From positions 866,001-930,000 of the forward strand of contig NZ_CP120679.1 of NCBI RefSeq assembly GCF_029537375.1: a stretch of DNA of 64,000 nucleotides. Reading direction: 5' to 3'. The translations under genes and the position numbers were made by a program. The notes under the pieces are model-generated. The model was not told the DNA's origin and searched no databases. It saw only the letters and a list, made by a program, of their open reading frames with translations. Below are positions 8,093 to 16,452 of the stretch, piece by piece; positions within the stretch are counted from its first letter, which is position 1, and every line of letters begins with the position of its first letter. Origin of the DNA: Bacillus sp. HSf4 (GTDB lineage Bacteria; Bacillota; Bacilli; Bacillales; Bacillaceae).

Positions 8093-9175
8093 TTGGTCAC
8101 GATCAGCCTATGTATGATAGTCAAAAATGAAGAAGAAGTATTGGCAAGATGTCTTGATACCGTGAAAGACATCGTAGATGAGATCAATATTGTCGATACA
8201 GGGTCGACTGACAAAACGGTCGAAATCGCGAAAGAGTACACAGACCGCGTCTTTTTCTTTGAATGGATCGGCAATTTTGCGGCGGCCAGAAATGAATCAT
8301 TTAAGCATGCCACAAAAGATTACATTCTTTATTTGGATGCGGATGATGTTTTGCTTGAAGAAGATCAAAAGAAATTAAAAGAATTGAAGGAAACGCTGGA
8401 CCCATCGGTTGATTCGGTTTCAATGTACTATGACGCCGGCACAGACGAATACGGAAATGTGACGCTGAGATACCGCCGCAACCGTTTAGTGAAAAGGGAG
8501 AGAAACTTTAAATGGAGAGGCGACTGTCACCAGTATCTTGAAGTCTACGGGAATATCATCAATGCCGATATCTCTGTCACACATAAAAAAATCCGCCATT
8601 CCGTCGGACGCAACTTGAATATTTACCAGCAGAAAATTGATCGGGGCGACGAGTTTTCAGCGCGAGACTACTTTTACTATGGAAATGAATTGAGAGAAAA
8701 CCGCCATTACGAAAAAGCGATCGAAAGCTATGATCAAAACATTGCCATGAAAGAAGGCTGGATTGAAGATAAAGTGTACGCCTGCATTAATAAAGCGGAC
8801 TGCTACCGCTTTCTCGGAGATATGGAAAACGAGCTCAGATCGCTGTTCCAGTCTTTTGAATTCTCGAAAACGCCGCGTGCTGAGACGTGCAGCCGAATCG
8901 GCTACAATTTTCAGCGCAGACGGGAATTCCATGCGGCCATCTATTGGTATGATCAGGCGACAAAACTCGTTCCGGACTCCAATAAATGGAGTTTCAGCTA
9001 TCCGGCCTACTACACCTGGTATCCTCATCTGCAAATGTGTGTCTGCTATTATAATTTAGGAGATTTTGAAAAATCGCACCAGCATAACGAAGCGGCACGG
9101 AAATATCGTCCAAATGATAAGTCAGTTCTTCATAATAAACAATTGTTAGAAGGAAAATTAGGAATAAACAAATAA
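8093..9175 (+). CDS. GT2 glycosyltransferase with C-terminal TPR domain
   Basis: 360 residues starting at TTG 8093, with AAGGAG (8078-8083) 9 bases upstream. Residues 1-200 are a GT2 domain (ISLCMIVKNEEEVLARCLDT, VDTGSTDKT, YLDADDVL with the DxD metal site). Residues 210-350 are tetratricopeptide repeats (YFYGNELRENRHYEKAIESY and following). This arrangement occurs in peptide and protein glycosyltransferases such as the SunS type and in GTs beside collagen-like spore proteins, where the TPRs are thought to hold the polypeptide acceptor. I infer it may add the first sugar to threonines of the collagen repeats. Divergent from the preceding bifunctional GT gene. Confidence 0.82.
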   Translation: MVTISLCMIVKNEEEVLARCLDTVKDIVDEINIVDTGSTDKTVEIAKEYTDRVFFFEWIGNFAAARNESFKHATKDYILYLDADDVLLEEDQKKLKELKETLDPSVDSVSMYYDAGTDEYGNVTLRYRRNRLVKRERNFKWRGDCHQYLEVYGNIINADISVTHKKIRHSVGRNLNIYQQKIDRGDEFSARDYFYYGNELRENRHYEKAIESYDQNIAMKEGWIEDKVYACINKADCYRFLGDMENELRSLFQSFEFSKTPRAETCSRIGYNFQRRREFHAAIYWYDQATKLVPDSNKWSFSYPAYYTWYPHLQMCVCYYNLGDFEKSHQHNEAARKYRPNDKSVLHNKQLLEGKLGINK

Positions 9176-9176
9176 A

Positions 9177-9214
9177 AAAACAAAAGCTTACTTGTCAAGT
9201 AGGCTTTTGTTTTT
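9177..9214. terminator. Bidirectional terminator between the GT2 gene and the TSUP gene
   Basis: AACAAAAGC / GCTTTTGTT stem with inner ACTT/AAGT, flanked by A-rich sequence on one side and T-rich on the other, placed between converging genes. Confidence 0.8.
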
Positions 9215-10072
9215 ATTTTTACGATGACGGCGCACCGCATAAAAAATGGAAACCCCCCATCCGATCAATAAGGTGGCATAAATAGCGGCACTCCATAAAG
9301 CGGTGATAGAGCAGAAGAGAATCAGGCTCCGGACATTGGTGACGATAATAAAGCCTCCTACAAGGACTCCCAGCAAATATGCCGGCAAAATCCGCACAAG
9401 CCAGGCTGCAATAGGAGCTGCAACAATTCCGCCTAACATCAGGGCAATCGTCCATGTCCAATTCACTTCCTCCCAGCCTAATGAGATCAAAAAACCTGCA
9501 GTAGCAGAAACCGCAATTGCAAACTCGCTTGTATCCACTGTACCGACGGTTTTTCTAACGGAAGCTCCCTTTTTCGATAACAATACAGGGGTTGCAATCG
9601 GTCCCCATCCGCCGCCTCCGGTTGCATCGGCAAAACCCGCGGCTAACCCTAAAGCGATTGACTGTTTTCTTGTCAAATCAATCGATTTTTTCTGACTGCT
9701 TGGATGAAATTTAAATAGAAAACGAAACAGGATATATATCCCTAATATGAATAGAAACAAAGAAATAAAAGGTTTAACAACATCGCCGGGCAGGCTGCTC
9801 AAAAAGCATGCCCCCGTAAATGCACCAACAGAACCGGGGATGATCAATTTATATAAAGCCGATCGGTCGACATTTCCAAATTTCATATGGGAAACACCTG
9901 AAGCGGCGGTGGTCACGACTTCTGCAAAGTGAATCGATGCCGAAGCTGCTGCCGGGGCGATTCCGAACGTCAGTAAAAGCGATGCCGAAGTAACGCCGTA
10001 AGCCATTCCGAGCGCACCATCAATGAGCTGAGCGAAAAAGCCTATCATTGCAAAGATCATCAGTTTTCTCAT
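9188..10072 (-). CDS. TauE/SafE (TSUP) family membrane permease
   Basis: 294 residues from the ATG at 10072, chosen because AAGGGG is 7 bases upstream; the ATG at 10078 is too close to that site. There are about eight hydrophobic segments and the duplicated family signature (FFAQLIDGALGMAYGVTSAS near residue 15; ADATGGGGWGPIATPVLLS near 145). Family members export or import sulfite, sulfoacetate and other small anions across the plasma membrane. The substrate cannot be read from sequence. It sits inside the glycosylation island, between glycosyltransferases and 2 kb from a sulfotransferase gene, so a sulfur-related role is possible, but it may be an unrelated passenger. Confidence 0.82.
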   Translation of the reverse strand: MRKLMIFAMIGFFAQLIDGALGMAYGVTSASLLLTFGIAPAAASASIHFAEVVTTAASGVSHMKFGNVDRSALYKLIIPGSVGAFTGACFLSSLPGDVVKPFISLFLFILGIYILFRFLFKFHPSSQKKSIDLTRKQSIALGLAAGFADATGGGGWGPIATPVLLSKKGASVRKTVGTVDTSEFAIAVSATAGFLISLGWEEVNWTWTIALMLGGIVAAPIAAWLVRILPAYLLGVLVGGFIIVTNVRSLILFCSITALWSAAIYATLLIGWGVSIFYAVRRHRKNKNKSLLDK

Positions 10073-10294
10073 AGCCATACCCCTTGTGAAAAATAGGTGA
10101 GGACTAAATATATGATATCTAAGTTATTCTATGCTTCGATCGCTTCGCGGTGTGGTTAAACACCGGAGGTACTCTGTTAAATAATGAAGCTGTCTGAGAG
10201 ATTCGGCGGTTTTAATGGGCGAAAGGACAGAGGTCTACTCCGGAAACCGGAATGAGCATATGATGATAAAAAGAATGTTGGAGGGATTTTAGCG

Positions 10295-11989
10295 ATGTTA
10301 TACCATACATTTCATGATCAGCATAAAAGCATAACAAAACATTTATTCGAGAACATTCAAGATACATTCACAATAGAGTTTTGGGCCAAGCCAGTTCCGG
10401 AAGTAAAGGAGGAACGGTATGCTGTGATACCAGTTTCCGGCGTAAATGGAGAAGGCGGTGGATCTTTTCTGGCCGGTGTTGGGATTTCACTTGGAGCAAA
10501 CGGTATTACAGTATACGAACATGAAGCGGTTCTAACAGAGGCTTTGGCTTTTACCTTTCCCTCGCCTTTAAACGACTTGACACATATTGCACTGGTATAC
10601 CAGGATAAAACGCCCTTTCTATATATTAACGGGCAATTTGTTAAAAAGGGGAATGTCAGCACCTTCAAAACGGTTGTTCCATCGGGAGTTTTCAAGGGAT
10701 CTGGCACCCGTGACTTTAACGGAAAACTTGATGAAATCAGAATTTGGAGTAAAGCAAAAACACAATCTGAAATTTTGGAACATATGAACAGAAAACCGGC
10801 TCAAAACGAACCCGGTCTGTTTGGCTGCTGGAAATGGAGTGAAGGCGGCAAAAAGATGGTCCAGGCTGCTGATGGAACAATTAAAGGTCCCGCAGTGAAA
10901 AAAACAAACCTAAAGATTCTCTTTACTTTTTTTGTGCCGAGCGGAGGTGTGGAAACATTAAACAGACAGCGTTTGTATGCTCTTCACCAATTCGGTGTAA
11001 AATGTGATTTTTTATATTTACAAGAAGGAACAGGGCTGCAAAACAAGGTGAATACCTCTATTTTTATAACAAATTATGAAGACGAAATTAAAGAGATCAT
11101 CTTTAGAGAAAATTATGATGCCATTGTAGTCGGTTCAGACCTTCTTTTGCTGAAAACCATAAGAGAATTTGTATATCAAGGGCTGTTGATTTATGAAGTG
11201 CAAGGGCTGGGCAACAATAAAGAGTATGTAGATGAGTTTTTGGAGATCCATGCTTATTCTATCGTCAATGAATGCAGTGATGCGATTTTATATCCGCAAA
11301 CACCGCATCTCCAGCAAGCGTTTGAAAAGTATTTTCCTGCAAAAAAGAAATTTTGTTTTCATAATTGCTTTAACACAAAGGAGTTCCACTATCAGACGCT
11401 TCCGAAACAAAACAACCCGATTATCGGCTGGGTGGGAAGGCTGGAAGAAAATAAAAATTGGAGGGATTTTCTCTCTATCGGAGCAAAGCTGATCCAGAAA
11501 AATGATTCCATTCAACTTTGGATGTTTGAAGACAGTACATTGGCGGAAGAAGAAGAAAGGAGCGCATTTGCAGAAAGAATAAACGAGCTGAATCTGAAAG
11601 AGCATCTGACCGTTTATGCAAACCAGCCGCATCAAAAAATGGCCGAATACTTTTCCATCATCGGCGATTCGGGGGGATTTTTATGCTCCACCTCTAAAGT
11701 AGAAGGGTTCGGATATGCCGTACTTGAAGCGATGGTTTGCAGGTGTCCCGTTCTGACAACCGATTCCGACGGAGTGCGCAGTTTTATTACCCATAATGTA
11801 ACAGGGAAGTTTTTTGAACTTGGAGACATCCATCAAGCGGTACAAGAAGGGAAAGAACTCATTGCAAATGGTGTTTTAAGAGAAGAGATTAGACGGAATG
11901 CTCTGAAACACATTGAAGACCATTTCGCGCCGGAAAAATACGCGGAACGCTTCTTGAATATGATTCATGAGTTAAAACATGTCATTTAA
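10295..11989 (+). CDS. LamG-like lectin domain fused to a GT4 glycosyltransferase
   Basis: 564 residues; GGAGGG lies 9-10 bases before the ATG. Residues about 1-195 look like a concanavalin-A/LamG jelly roll (FTIEFWAKPVP, HIALVYQDKTPFLYINGQFV, NGKLDEIRIWSKAKT), the LamG_3 pattern. Residues about 205-560 form a GT-B glycosyltransferase (PIIGWVGRLEENKNW, then EGFGYAVLEAMVCRCPVLTT with the EX7E motif). No signal peptide, so it acts in the cytoplasm, which is unusual for a LamG domain. The lectin-like part may bind the glycan or protein acceptor. A weak sigma-K-like -10 box CATATGATG (at about 10258) and a GTTAAATAA word (about 10178) occur upstream. Function inferred from domains and neighbours. 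Confidence 0.78.
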   Translation: MLYHTFHDQHKSITKHLFENIQDTFTIEFWAKPVPEVKEERYAVIPVSGVNGEGGGSFLAGVGISLGANGITVYEHEAVLTEALAFTFPSPLNDLTHIALVYQDKTPFLYINGQFVKKGNVSTFKTVVPSGVFKGSGTRDFNGKLDEIRIWSKAKTQSEILEHMNRKPAQNEPGLFGCWKWSEGGKKMVQAADGTIKGPAVKKTNLKILFTFFVPSGGVETLNRQRLYALHQFGVKCDFLYLQEGTGLQNKVNTSIFITNYEDEIKEIIFRENYDAIVVGSDLLLLKTIREFVYQGLLIYEVQGLGNNKEYVDEFLEIHAYSIVNECSDAILYPQTPHLQQAFEKYFPAKKKFCFHNCFNTKEFHYQTLPKQNNPIIGWVGRLEENKNWRDFLSIGAKLIQKNDSIQLWMFEDSTLAEEEERSAFAERINELNLKEHLTVYANQPHQKMAEYFSIIGDSGGFLCSTSKVEGFGYAVLEAMVCRCPVLTTDSDGVRSFITHNVTGKFFELGDIHQAVQEGKELIANGVLREEIRRNALKHIEDHFAPEKYAERFLNMIHELKHVI

Positions 11990-12014
11990 AAAATCCCTTT
12001 GAAAGGGATTTTTT
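11990..12014 (+). terminator. Terminator of the LamG-GT4 gene
   Basis: AAAATCCCTTTGAAAGGGATTTTTT follows the stop codon directly, an 11-bp near-perfect stem with a T run. Confidence 0.8.
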
Positions 12015-12024
12015 AGTTTTATAA

Positions 12025-12062
12025 AAACCGGGAACCTGATCTGAACGATTCCCGGCGATTTT
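12025..12062 (-). terminator. Terminator of the GT2-sulfotransferase gene
   Basis: On the minus strand CCGGGAA ... TTCCCGG is followed by TTTTT, just after the stop codon at 12074. Confidence 0.7.
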
Positions 12063-12073
12063 TTGCTTTCTTT

Positions 12074-14044
12074 TTACCAGTTGTTATCTTTTTCGTACCC
12101 TAATTGGATCAGTGCTTCTCCCGCTATTTCTTTAAACGCTTGCTTGTGGCTTTCATTAAATTCCTCTTGCCAATCTCCTATTTTTCCTTTTCTAAATGTA
12201 TCTGAAGCGCTGGAATGAATATTTTGTTTCATTTTTTGAAGCAATTGCTGCTTTGATAATTGTAATGACTGAAGATCTTCCCATAAGAAATCGATGATGT
12301 GCATGATCGTTTTATTTTGCGAAGCTTCATCGCGCATAAGGTCTTCAAACGTCACGATGCAGATTCCGGAAGCTTGCGCCCATTGTAAAAAGTTTTTTGT
12401 GAAGTCAAGTATATTTGGCAGCAAGCCAATTCCATATTCAGCTTGTTCTTCTTGATTTAGTGAAGCACCTTTTATGATCGCCATCAGCCGTTCTTCGTGA
12501 TTTTTCAAATGATGTTTCATATATGGATTCCATGGATGATTATATTTGTTGATCATGACAAAATGGACGAGTGAAACGGCTATATCTCTTAAATCTCTAT
12601 AGATAAATATTGTTTTGATATCTGTTTCATTTAATATTTTTTCCCGATCTGCAGAGTGTGCAAAGTGGCCTGTGGCTACGTATCCTGGTTTAAGATCTTT
12701 TAAATGCTTTTCTTCGAAAACCCAGAAATCGGTCCGTCTCATTCCCGGAATTCCGAGGATAATTTGCAGCAGTAAATGAGTTCCGCTTTTTGGTACGGAA
12801 TTGACTAATACTTTCGGTAAACGAATCTGCTGCTTGTTTTGAAATAAGTTGATTTTCAAAATTGTTGTGTCATAAAGTTCCCCGAACTCGTAATCTTCTC
12901 CCAATATGACAGAACGGGTGCTCACAAGACGATATCCATTATCGATAATGGCAACCGGAGTTTGTTCTGATTCTTCTTTCGTGTCACAGCCTTTAATAAT
13001 CATATCGTACAATGCGAGGATTGAAGACGGAAATGCACCTTTGCCATAAATTAAAGAGAAAGGCGTATCTGCACCAAGCATACCTTTACGTATAGCGTCT
13101 TTTTCAGTGGCGCCCGGTAATTCAATCAGGACAACCCTCGGATCTTCAATATTTTTCATTGTTTGGATAGCAGACTGATCCAATGTTCGATCGATAATGA
13201 TCAGCTTATAATTGCTAAATGATTGCTCTAACAATTGCTCTAATTTTTCGATTGTTTTTTCAGACCCGTCTTGAACAGGATAAATAATGGTTAAAAGATA
13301 AGGAATGTTTCTTCGATTTCTTGCTTGATGTCTAGCGAGGTTAAAAGCATATCTCCATCTGCGGTGCTCTTCTTTTGAGTTTCTTAGTTTAGCAGATACA
13401 CTCAGCGGGGAATTGGTTCGATATTCCATCAGCACTTCTTCGATAAAAACAATATCACAATGCTCTGTCAGGCGCAGCCAGTACTCATAATCCTCAACAG
13501 GTTCGAGGTGATATCCGTCTATCATAGCTGCAAATTGTTTCTTGTACATAAAAGATACACCGATAAAACAAACATCAAGAAGGTTTTCTTTCGGTTGATT
13601 TTGATACTTGTAAAATTCTTCTAAGCTTGGCTCTTTTAAATAATCCCCTTTATGGTCAATATGCCGAAAGCTGCTGAAAGACAGCCCGACATTGGCCGGG
13701 GCTGTTTCCAATGCATGCCGAAGCTTTTCAATGAAATCAGGATAATAAATATTATCACTTGAAACCCATGTGAAATATTTAACTTCTTCTATTTTCATCA
13801 AATAGTCAAACCCGATGTTTAAGGTTTTTGCTACTCCTTCATTTTTTTCTTTAAGAATAATGTGAACCCTGTCGTCTTGTTTTGTTATATCTTTGATGAC
13901 AGCTACAGTTTCAGGGGGAGCGCCGTCTGAAACGATGACAAAATAAAAGTTCTGATAGCTTTGCAGCAGAATCGACTGCAGGGCTAATGTCAAATATTCA
14001 GGAGTTTGCTTATAAACGGGCATCACTATCCCTACATCTCTCAT
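12074..14044 (-). CDS. GT2 glycosyltransferase fused to a sulfotransferase domain
   Basis: 656 residues from the ATG at 14044; AAAGGTGG (complement of 14051-14058) is 6 bases upstream, whereas the longer frame starting at 14077 has no such site. Residues about 1-235: GT2 domain (VGIVMPVYKQTPEYLTLALQ, WVSSDNIYYPDF, EDYEYWLRL). Residues about 240-330: a second, degenerate GT2-like segment (IIYPVQDGSEKTIEKLEQLL). Residues about 410-640: sulfotransferase with the 5'-phosphosulfate loop PKSGTH (about 416) and the 3'-phosphate motif YRDLRDIAVS (about 484). Sulfotransferases move sulfate from PAPS to sugar hydroxyls or amines. The fusion suggests that the sugar is added and sulfated by one protein. 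It follows the SDR gene by 33 bp, so the two form an operon. Confidence 0.85.
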   Translation of the reverse strand: MRDVGIVMPVYKQTPEYLTLALQSILLQSYQNFYFVIVSDGAPPETVAVIKDITKQDDRVHIILKEKNEGVAKTLNIGFDYLMKIEEVKYFTWVSSDNIYYPDFIEKLRHALETAPANVGLSFSSFRHIDHKGDYLKEPSLEEFYKYQNQPKENLLDVCFIGVSFMYKKQFAAMIDGYHLEPVEDYEYWLRLTEHCDIVFIEEVLMEYRTNSPLSVSAKLRNSKEEHRRWRYAFNLARHQARNRRNIPYLLTIIYPVQDGSEKTIEKLEQLLEQSFSNYKLIIIDRTLDQSAIQTMKNIEDPRVVLIELPGATEKDAIRKGMLGADTPFSLIYGKGAFPSSILALYDMIIKGCDTKEESEQTPVAIIDNGYRLVSTRSVILGEDYEFGELYDTTILKINLFQNKQQIRLPKVLVNSVPKSGTHLLLQIILGIPGMRRTDFWVFEEKHLKDLKPGYVATGHFAHSADREKILNETDIKTIFIYRDLRDIAVSLVHFVMINKYNHPWNPYMKHHLKNHEERLMAIIKGASLNQEEQAEYGIGLLPNILDFTKNFLQWAQASGICIVTFEDLMRDEASQNKTIMHIIDFLWEDLQSLQLSKQQLLQKMKQNIHSSASDTFRKGKIGDWQEEFNESHKQAFKEIAGEALIQLGYEKDNNW

Positions 14045-14077
14045 TTCCATCCACCTTTCAAATGTATGATTTTTCAA

Positions 14078-14974
14078 TCACATGTTTGAACGATAAAATT
14101 TCAAAATATCAGCTAGTGATGATTCCAGCGAAATAACCGGTTTCCATCCTAATTTCATTATTTTGGCAGGGTCCAGATCCGGTTTTGCTGATGTTTTTTC
14201 ATTGTTTCGCGACTTGATCTCAAATTCGATTGCTGTCAGTTTTTTGTAAATATGGACCACTTCGTTAAGAGAATGGCTCCTGCCTGTGGCAATTACATAA
14301 ACTTCCCCTGGTTCGCCGTTTGTTAAAAGGATTTCATAAGCACGGACCACATCCCGTACATCCAAAAAATCGAGCTGAACGTTTAAATTGTCAACTTCAA
14401 GGACCTTTTCTCCATTATTTTTTTCCATGTCGACAATGTTGCGAGCGAAAACCGAACAAACGCCTTTGGAAAATCCAGGTCCTATTAAATTCGACGGCTT
14501 AGCAATGATGATCTGCATGTTGTAAAGATGTTCCCATGTTTGAGCAACCAAGACTTGCAGTGTTTTGCTGAGGCTGTATGGATGTTGAAGAGTAGACAGA
14601 TCTTTTAAATCAAACTGCAAAATGGAACCGGCAACACAGATTTTACATTCGGGACTTTCCTGACGAAGAGCGTCTATTAAATACAAAGTGGATAAAAGAT
14701 TGTTTTCCAGTGTTGAAACAGGATCAAGCCAAGACTGCCCGACATGGTTTTGTCCGGCTAAATGAAGGAGATACTGAGGTTTTGTTTTTTTGATTAAGTT
14801 TGCTACCGCGTCTTTGTCTGTCAGGTTGCAGCGTTCAATTTTAATATTCCCTTCAGGTGCCTTGACCCTTGTTATGGCCGTAACATCAAATCCCGCCTGC
14901 GAAAAGTGCCGGCATGCGTGCCGGCCGGTAAATCCGCCCGCTCCGGTGATTAATATTTTAGGGAGCTGACTCAT
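14078..14974 (-). CDS. Extended SDR NAD-dependent nucleotide-sugar epimerase/dehydratase
   Basis: 298 residues from the ATG at 14974 (weak GGATGA site 8 bases upstream; a TTG at 14989 would add five residues). The Rossmann glycine motif ITGAGGFTGRHACRHF is at the N-terminus, and the catalytic YxxxK is HPYSLSK near residue 150, with serine in AGSILQF before it. The sequence resembles GDP-4-keto-6-deoxymannose reductases and GDP-mannose 4,6-dehydratase relatives, so it probably acts on a nucleotide-activated hexose in the cytoplasm. The specific substrate is not determinable. It is first in a two-gene operon with the GT2-sulfotransferase, suggesting that it prepares the sugar that enzyme transfers. 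Confidence 0.8.
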   Translation of the reverse strand: MSQLPKILITGAGGFTGRHACRHFSQAGFDVTAITRVKAPEGNIKIERCNLTDKDAVANLIKKTKPQYLLHLAGQNHVGQSWLDPVSTLENNLLSTLYLIDALRQESPECKICVAGSILQFDLKDLSTLQHPYSLSKTLQVLVAQTWEHLYNMQIIIAKPSNLIGPGFSKGVCSVFARNIVDMEKNNGEKVLEVDNLNVQLDFLDVRDVVRAYEILLTNGEPGEVYVIATGRSHSLNEVVHIYKKLTAIEFEIKSRNNEKTSAKPDLDPAKIMKLGWKPVISLESSLADILKFYRSNM

Positions 14975-15345
14975 TGATATTTCATCCAATCTAGTACGAT
15001 ATGCCTTTGCGGATTGGAGAAAAAGAAATAGAATGTCATATTATCAAAATTCTCTTTCTGGAAATGATTTTGCTTTGCATGATAGCAACCTTCCTTTCTT
15101 TTCATTTTATGGTTGAAAATGCAGGATGGATTGAATGCCGGCTTCATCTCGTTTTCATGATGAAAAACGCTGTAAATCCTTATTCTATTTGTCTTAATAT
15201 GTTATGAATTTCTTTTTTGATTGCTATAGGCTGTCTGTTTACTGCTATAAGCCGAAATTGACATTTAAAAAACATCAGCCGTGGCAAGTTGTCATCTGGG
15301 ATCATACATTATCTTGGGATTTTTGCCGAACAAGGAGGAAAATAG
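14975..15345. other. Divergent intergenic region with sporulation-type -10 boxes
   Basis: 371 bases between the divergent SDR and aminotransferase genes, with no convincing ORF. On the minus strand CATATCGTA (complement of 14995-15003) fits the sigma-K -10 box about 20 bp before the SDR start, but no AC lies 17 bp upstream of it. On the plus strand GC (15284-15285), 17 bp, CATACATTA (15303-15311) fits sigma-K, and the CATACATT portion also fits the sigma-E -10. The rest is AT-rich with nothing I recognise. Confidence 0.5.
15284..15311 (+). promoter_or_regulatory. Candidate sigma-K (or sigma-E) promoter of the amino-sugar operon
   Basis: GTGGC ending at 15285, 17 bp, then CATACATTA at 15303-15311. 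The GTGGC-N17-CATA layout is the same as before the first collagen-like gene (2265-2290). The start codon is 35 bp downstream. Confidence 0.5.
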
Positions 15346-16452
15346 ATGATTCCGCTAATCAATTTAAAAAAGCAGTTTCAAAAGGTGAAAGCCGACATTT
15401 TACATGAAGTCGAACTTGTATTAGACAGCGGCCAATATATATTGGGGCCGAAAGTCGCGGAGCTGGAGAAAAAAATAGCCGCAAAGCTCGGAGCGGGAGA
15501 AGCCGTAGCGGTTGCGAACGGTACGGACGCGTTAGTGCTGACGCTCGAAGCATTCGGCATCGGCAAGGGAGATGAAGTCATCACAACGCCGTTTACGTTT
15601 TTCGCCAGCGCCGAAGCCGTCTCAAGAGTCGGTGCGACTCCAGTGTTTGCCGATGTCGATCGGGAAACCTACAATCTTGATCCGGCTAAAATAGAGGAAA
15701 AAATCACACCGGCGACAAAGGCGATCATTCCCGTTCATCTTTTCGGCCAGCCGGCTGATATGGATGAAATCACGGCGGTGGCCAAACGGCATGAACTGAT
15801 TGTGATCGAGGATGCGTGCCAGGCGTTCGGCGCCACATATAAAGGCCGCCCTGTCGGCAGTCTTGGGGATGCAGCCTGCTTTTCATTTTTTCCGACGAAA
15901 AATTTGGGAACCTTGGGTGACGGAGGCATGGTGACCATCTCGGACTCTGAGGCGGCCCAACGGGTCAAAACGCTCAGAACGCATGGCACGAGCAAAAAAT
16001 ACTTTCACGACAAAATCGGCTATAACAGCCGGCTCGATGAATTGCACGCGGCCATTTTGCTGATTCTTCTTGAAAAGATCGACGGCTGGAATGAACAAAG
16101 AAGGAAAATCGCTGCAAAGTACAATGAATCATTGCGAGAAGCTTCATTTACACTGCCGGCGGAAAAGGAGGACCGCACACATATCTATCATCTCTATTGT
16201 ATCGGCGCGAAAAATCGCCAGGAGATCATGCAATTGCTGAAGGACGAGGACATCCACTCAGGTGTTTACTATCCGTGCTGTCTTCATCTGCAGGATGTTT
16301 ACGCTTCTCTGAAATACAAAAAAGGAGATTTTCCTGTCGCAGAGTCTTTATCGGAAACTTTGTTCGCCGTCCCGATGGATCCTTTCCTGACAAACGAAGA
16401 ACAAGAACAGGTCATCTCCGTCCTGCTTGGCACAGGAGGCGGGCAAAAGTGA
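15346..16452 (+). CDS. DegT/DnrJ/EryC1 PLP-dependent sugar aminotransferase (WbpE-like)
   Basis: 368 residues with AAGGAGG before the ATG. The fold signature is clear: ANGTDALVLTLEAFGIGKGD, TPFTFFASAEAV, VIEDACQAFGATYKGRPVG, and the PLP-binding lysine in FSFFPTKNLGTLGDGG (about residue 185). The family transaminates keto-sugars on nucleotide carriers using glutamate. The following Gfo/Idh oxidoreductase overlaps its stop codon (GTGA), and that pair, with a UDP-HexNAc 6-dehydrogenase next, matches WbpB-WbpE, which oxidise and aminate C3 of UDP-GlcNAc-uronate. UDP-2-acetamido-3-amino-uronate as product is inference from this set. Confidence 0.85.
   Translation: MIPLINLKKQFQKVKADILHEVELVLDSGQYILGPKVAELEKKIAAKLGAGEAVAVANGTDALVLTLEAFGIGKGDEVITTPFTFFASAEAVSRVGATPVFADVDRETYNLDPAKIEEKITPATKAIIPVHLFGQPADMDEITAVAKRHELIVIEDACQAFGATYKGRPVGSLGDAACFSFFPTKNLGTLGDGGMVTISDSEAAQRVKTLRTHGTSKKYFHDKIGYNSRLDELHAAILLILLEKIDGWNEQRRKIAAKYNESLREASFTLPAEKEDRTHIYHLYCIGAKNRQEIMQLLKDEDIHSGVYYPCCLHLQDVYASLKYKKGDFPVAESLSETLFAVPMDPFLTNEEQEQVISVLLGTGGGQK

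Noticed and set aside
15001..15207. 68-codon ORF in the divergent intergenic region
   Set aside because: No ribosome binding site, begins inside the SDR promoter region, and no recognisable sequence pattern.
16197..16448. Upstream extension of the Gfo/Idh reading frame
   Set aside because: It overlaps the aminotransferase gene in another frame; the GTG at 16449 has an AGGAGG site and the Rossmann motif starts right after it.
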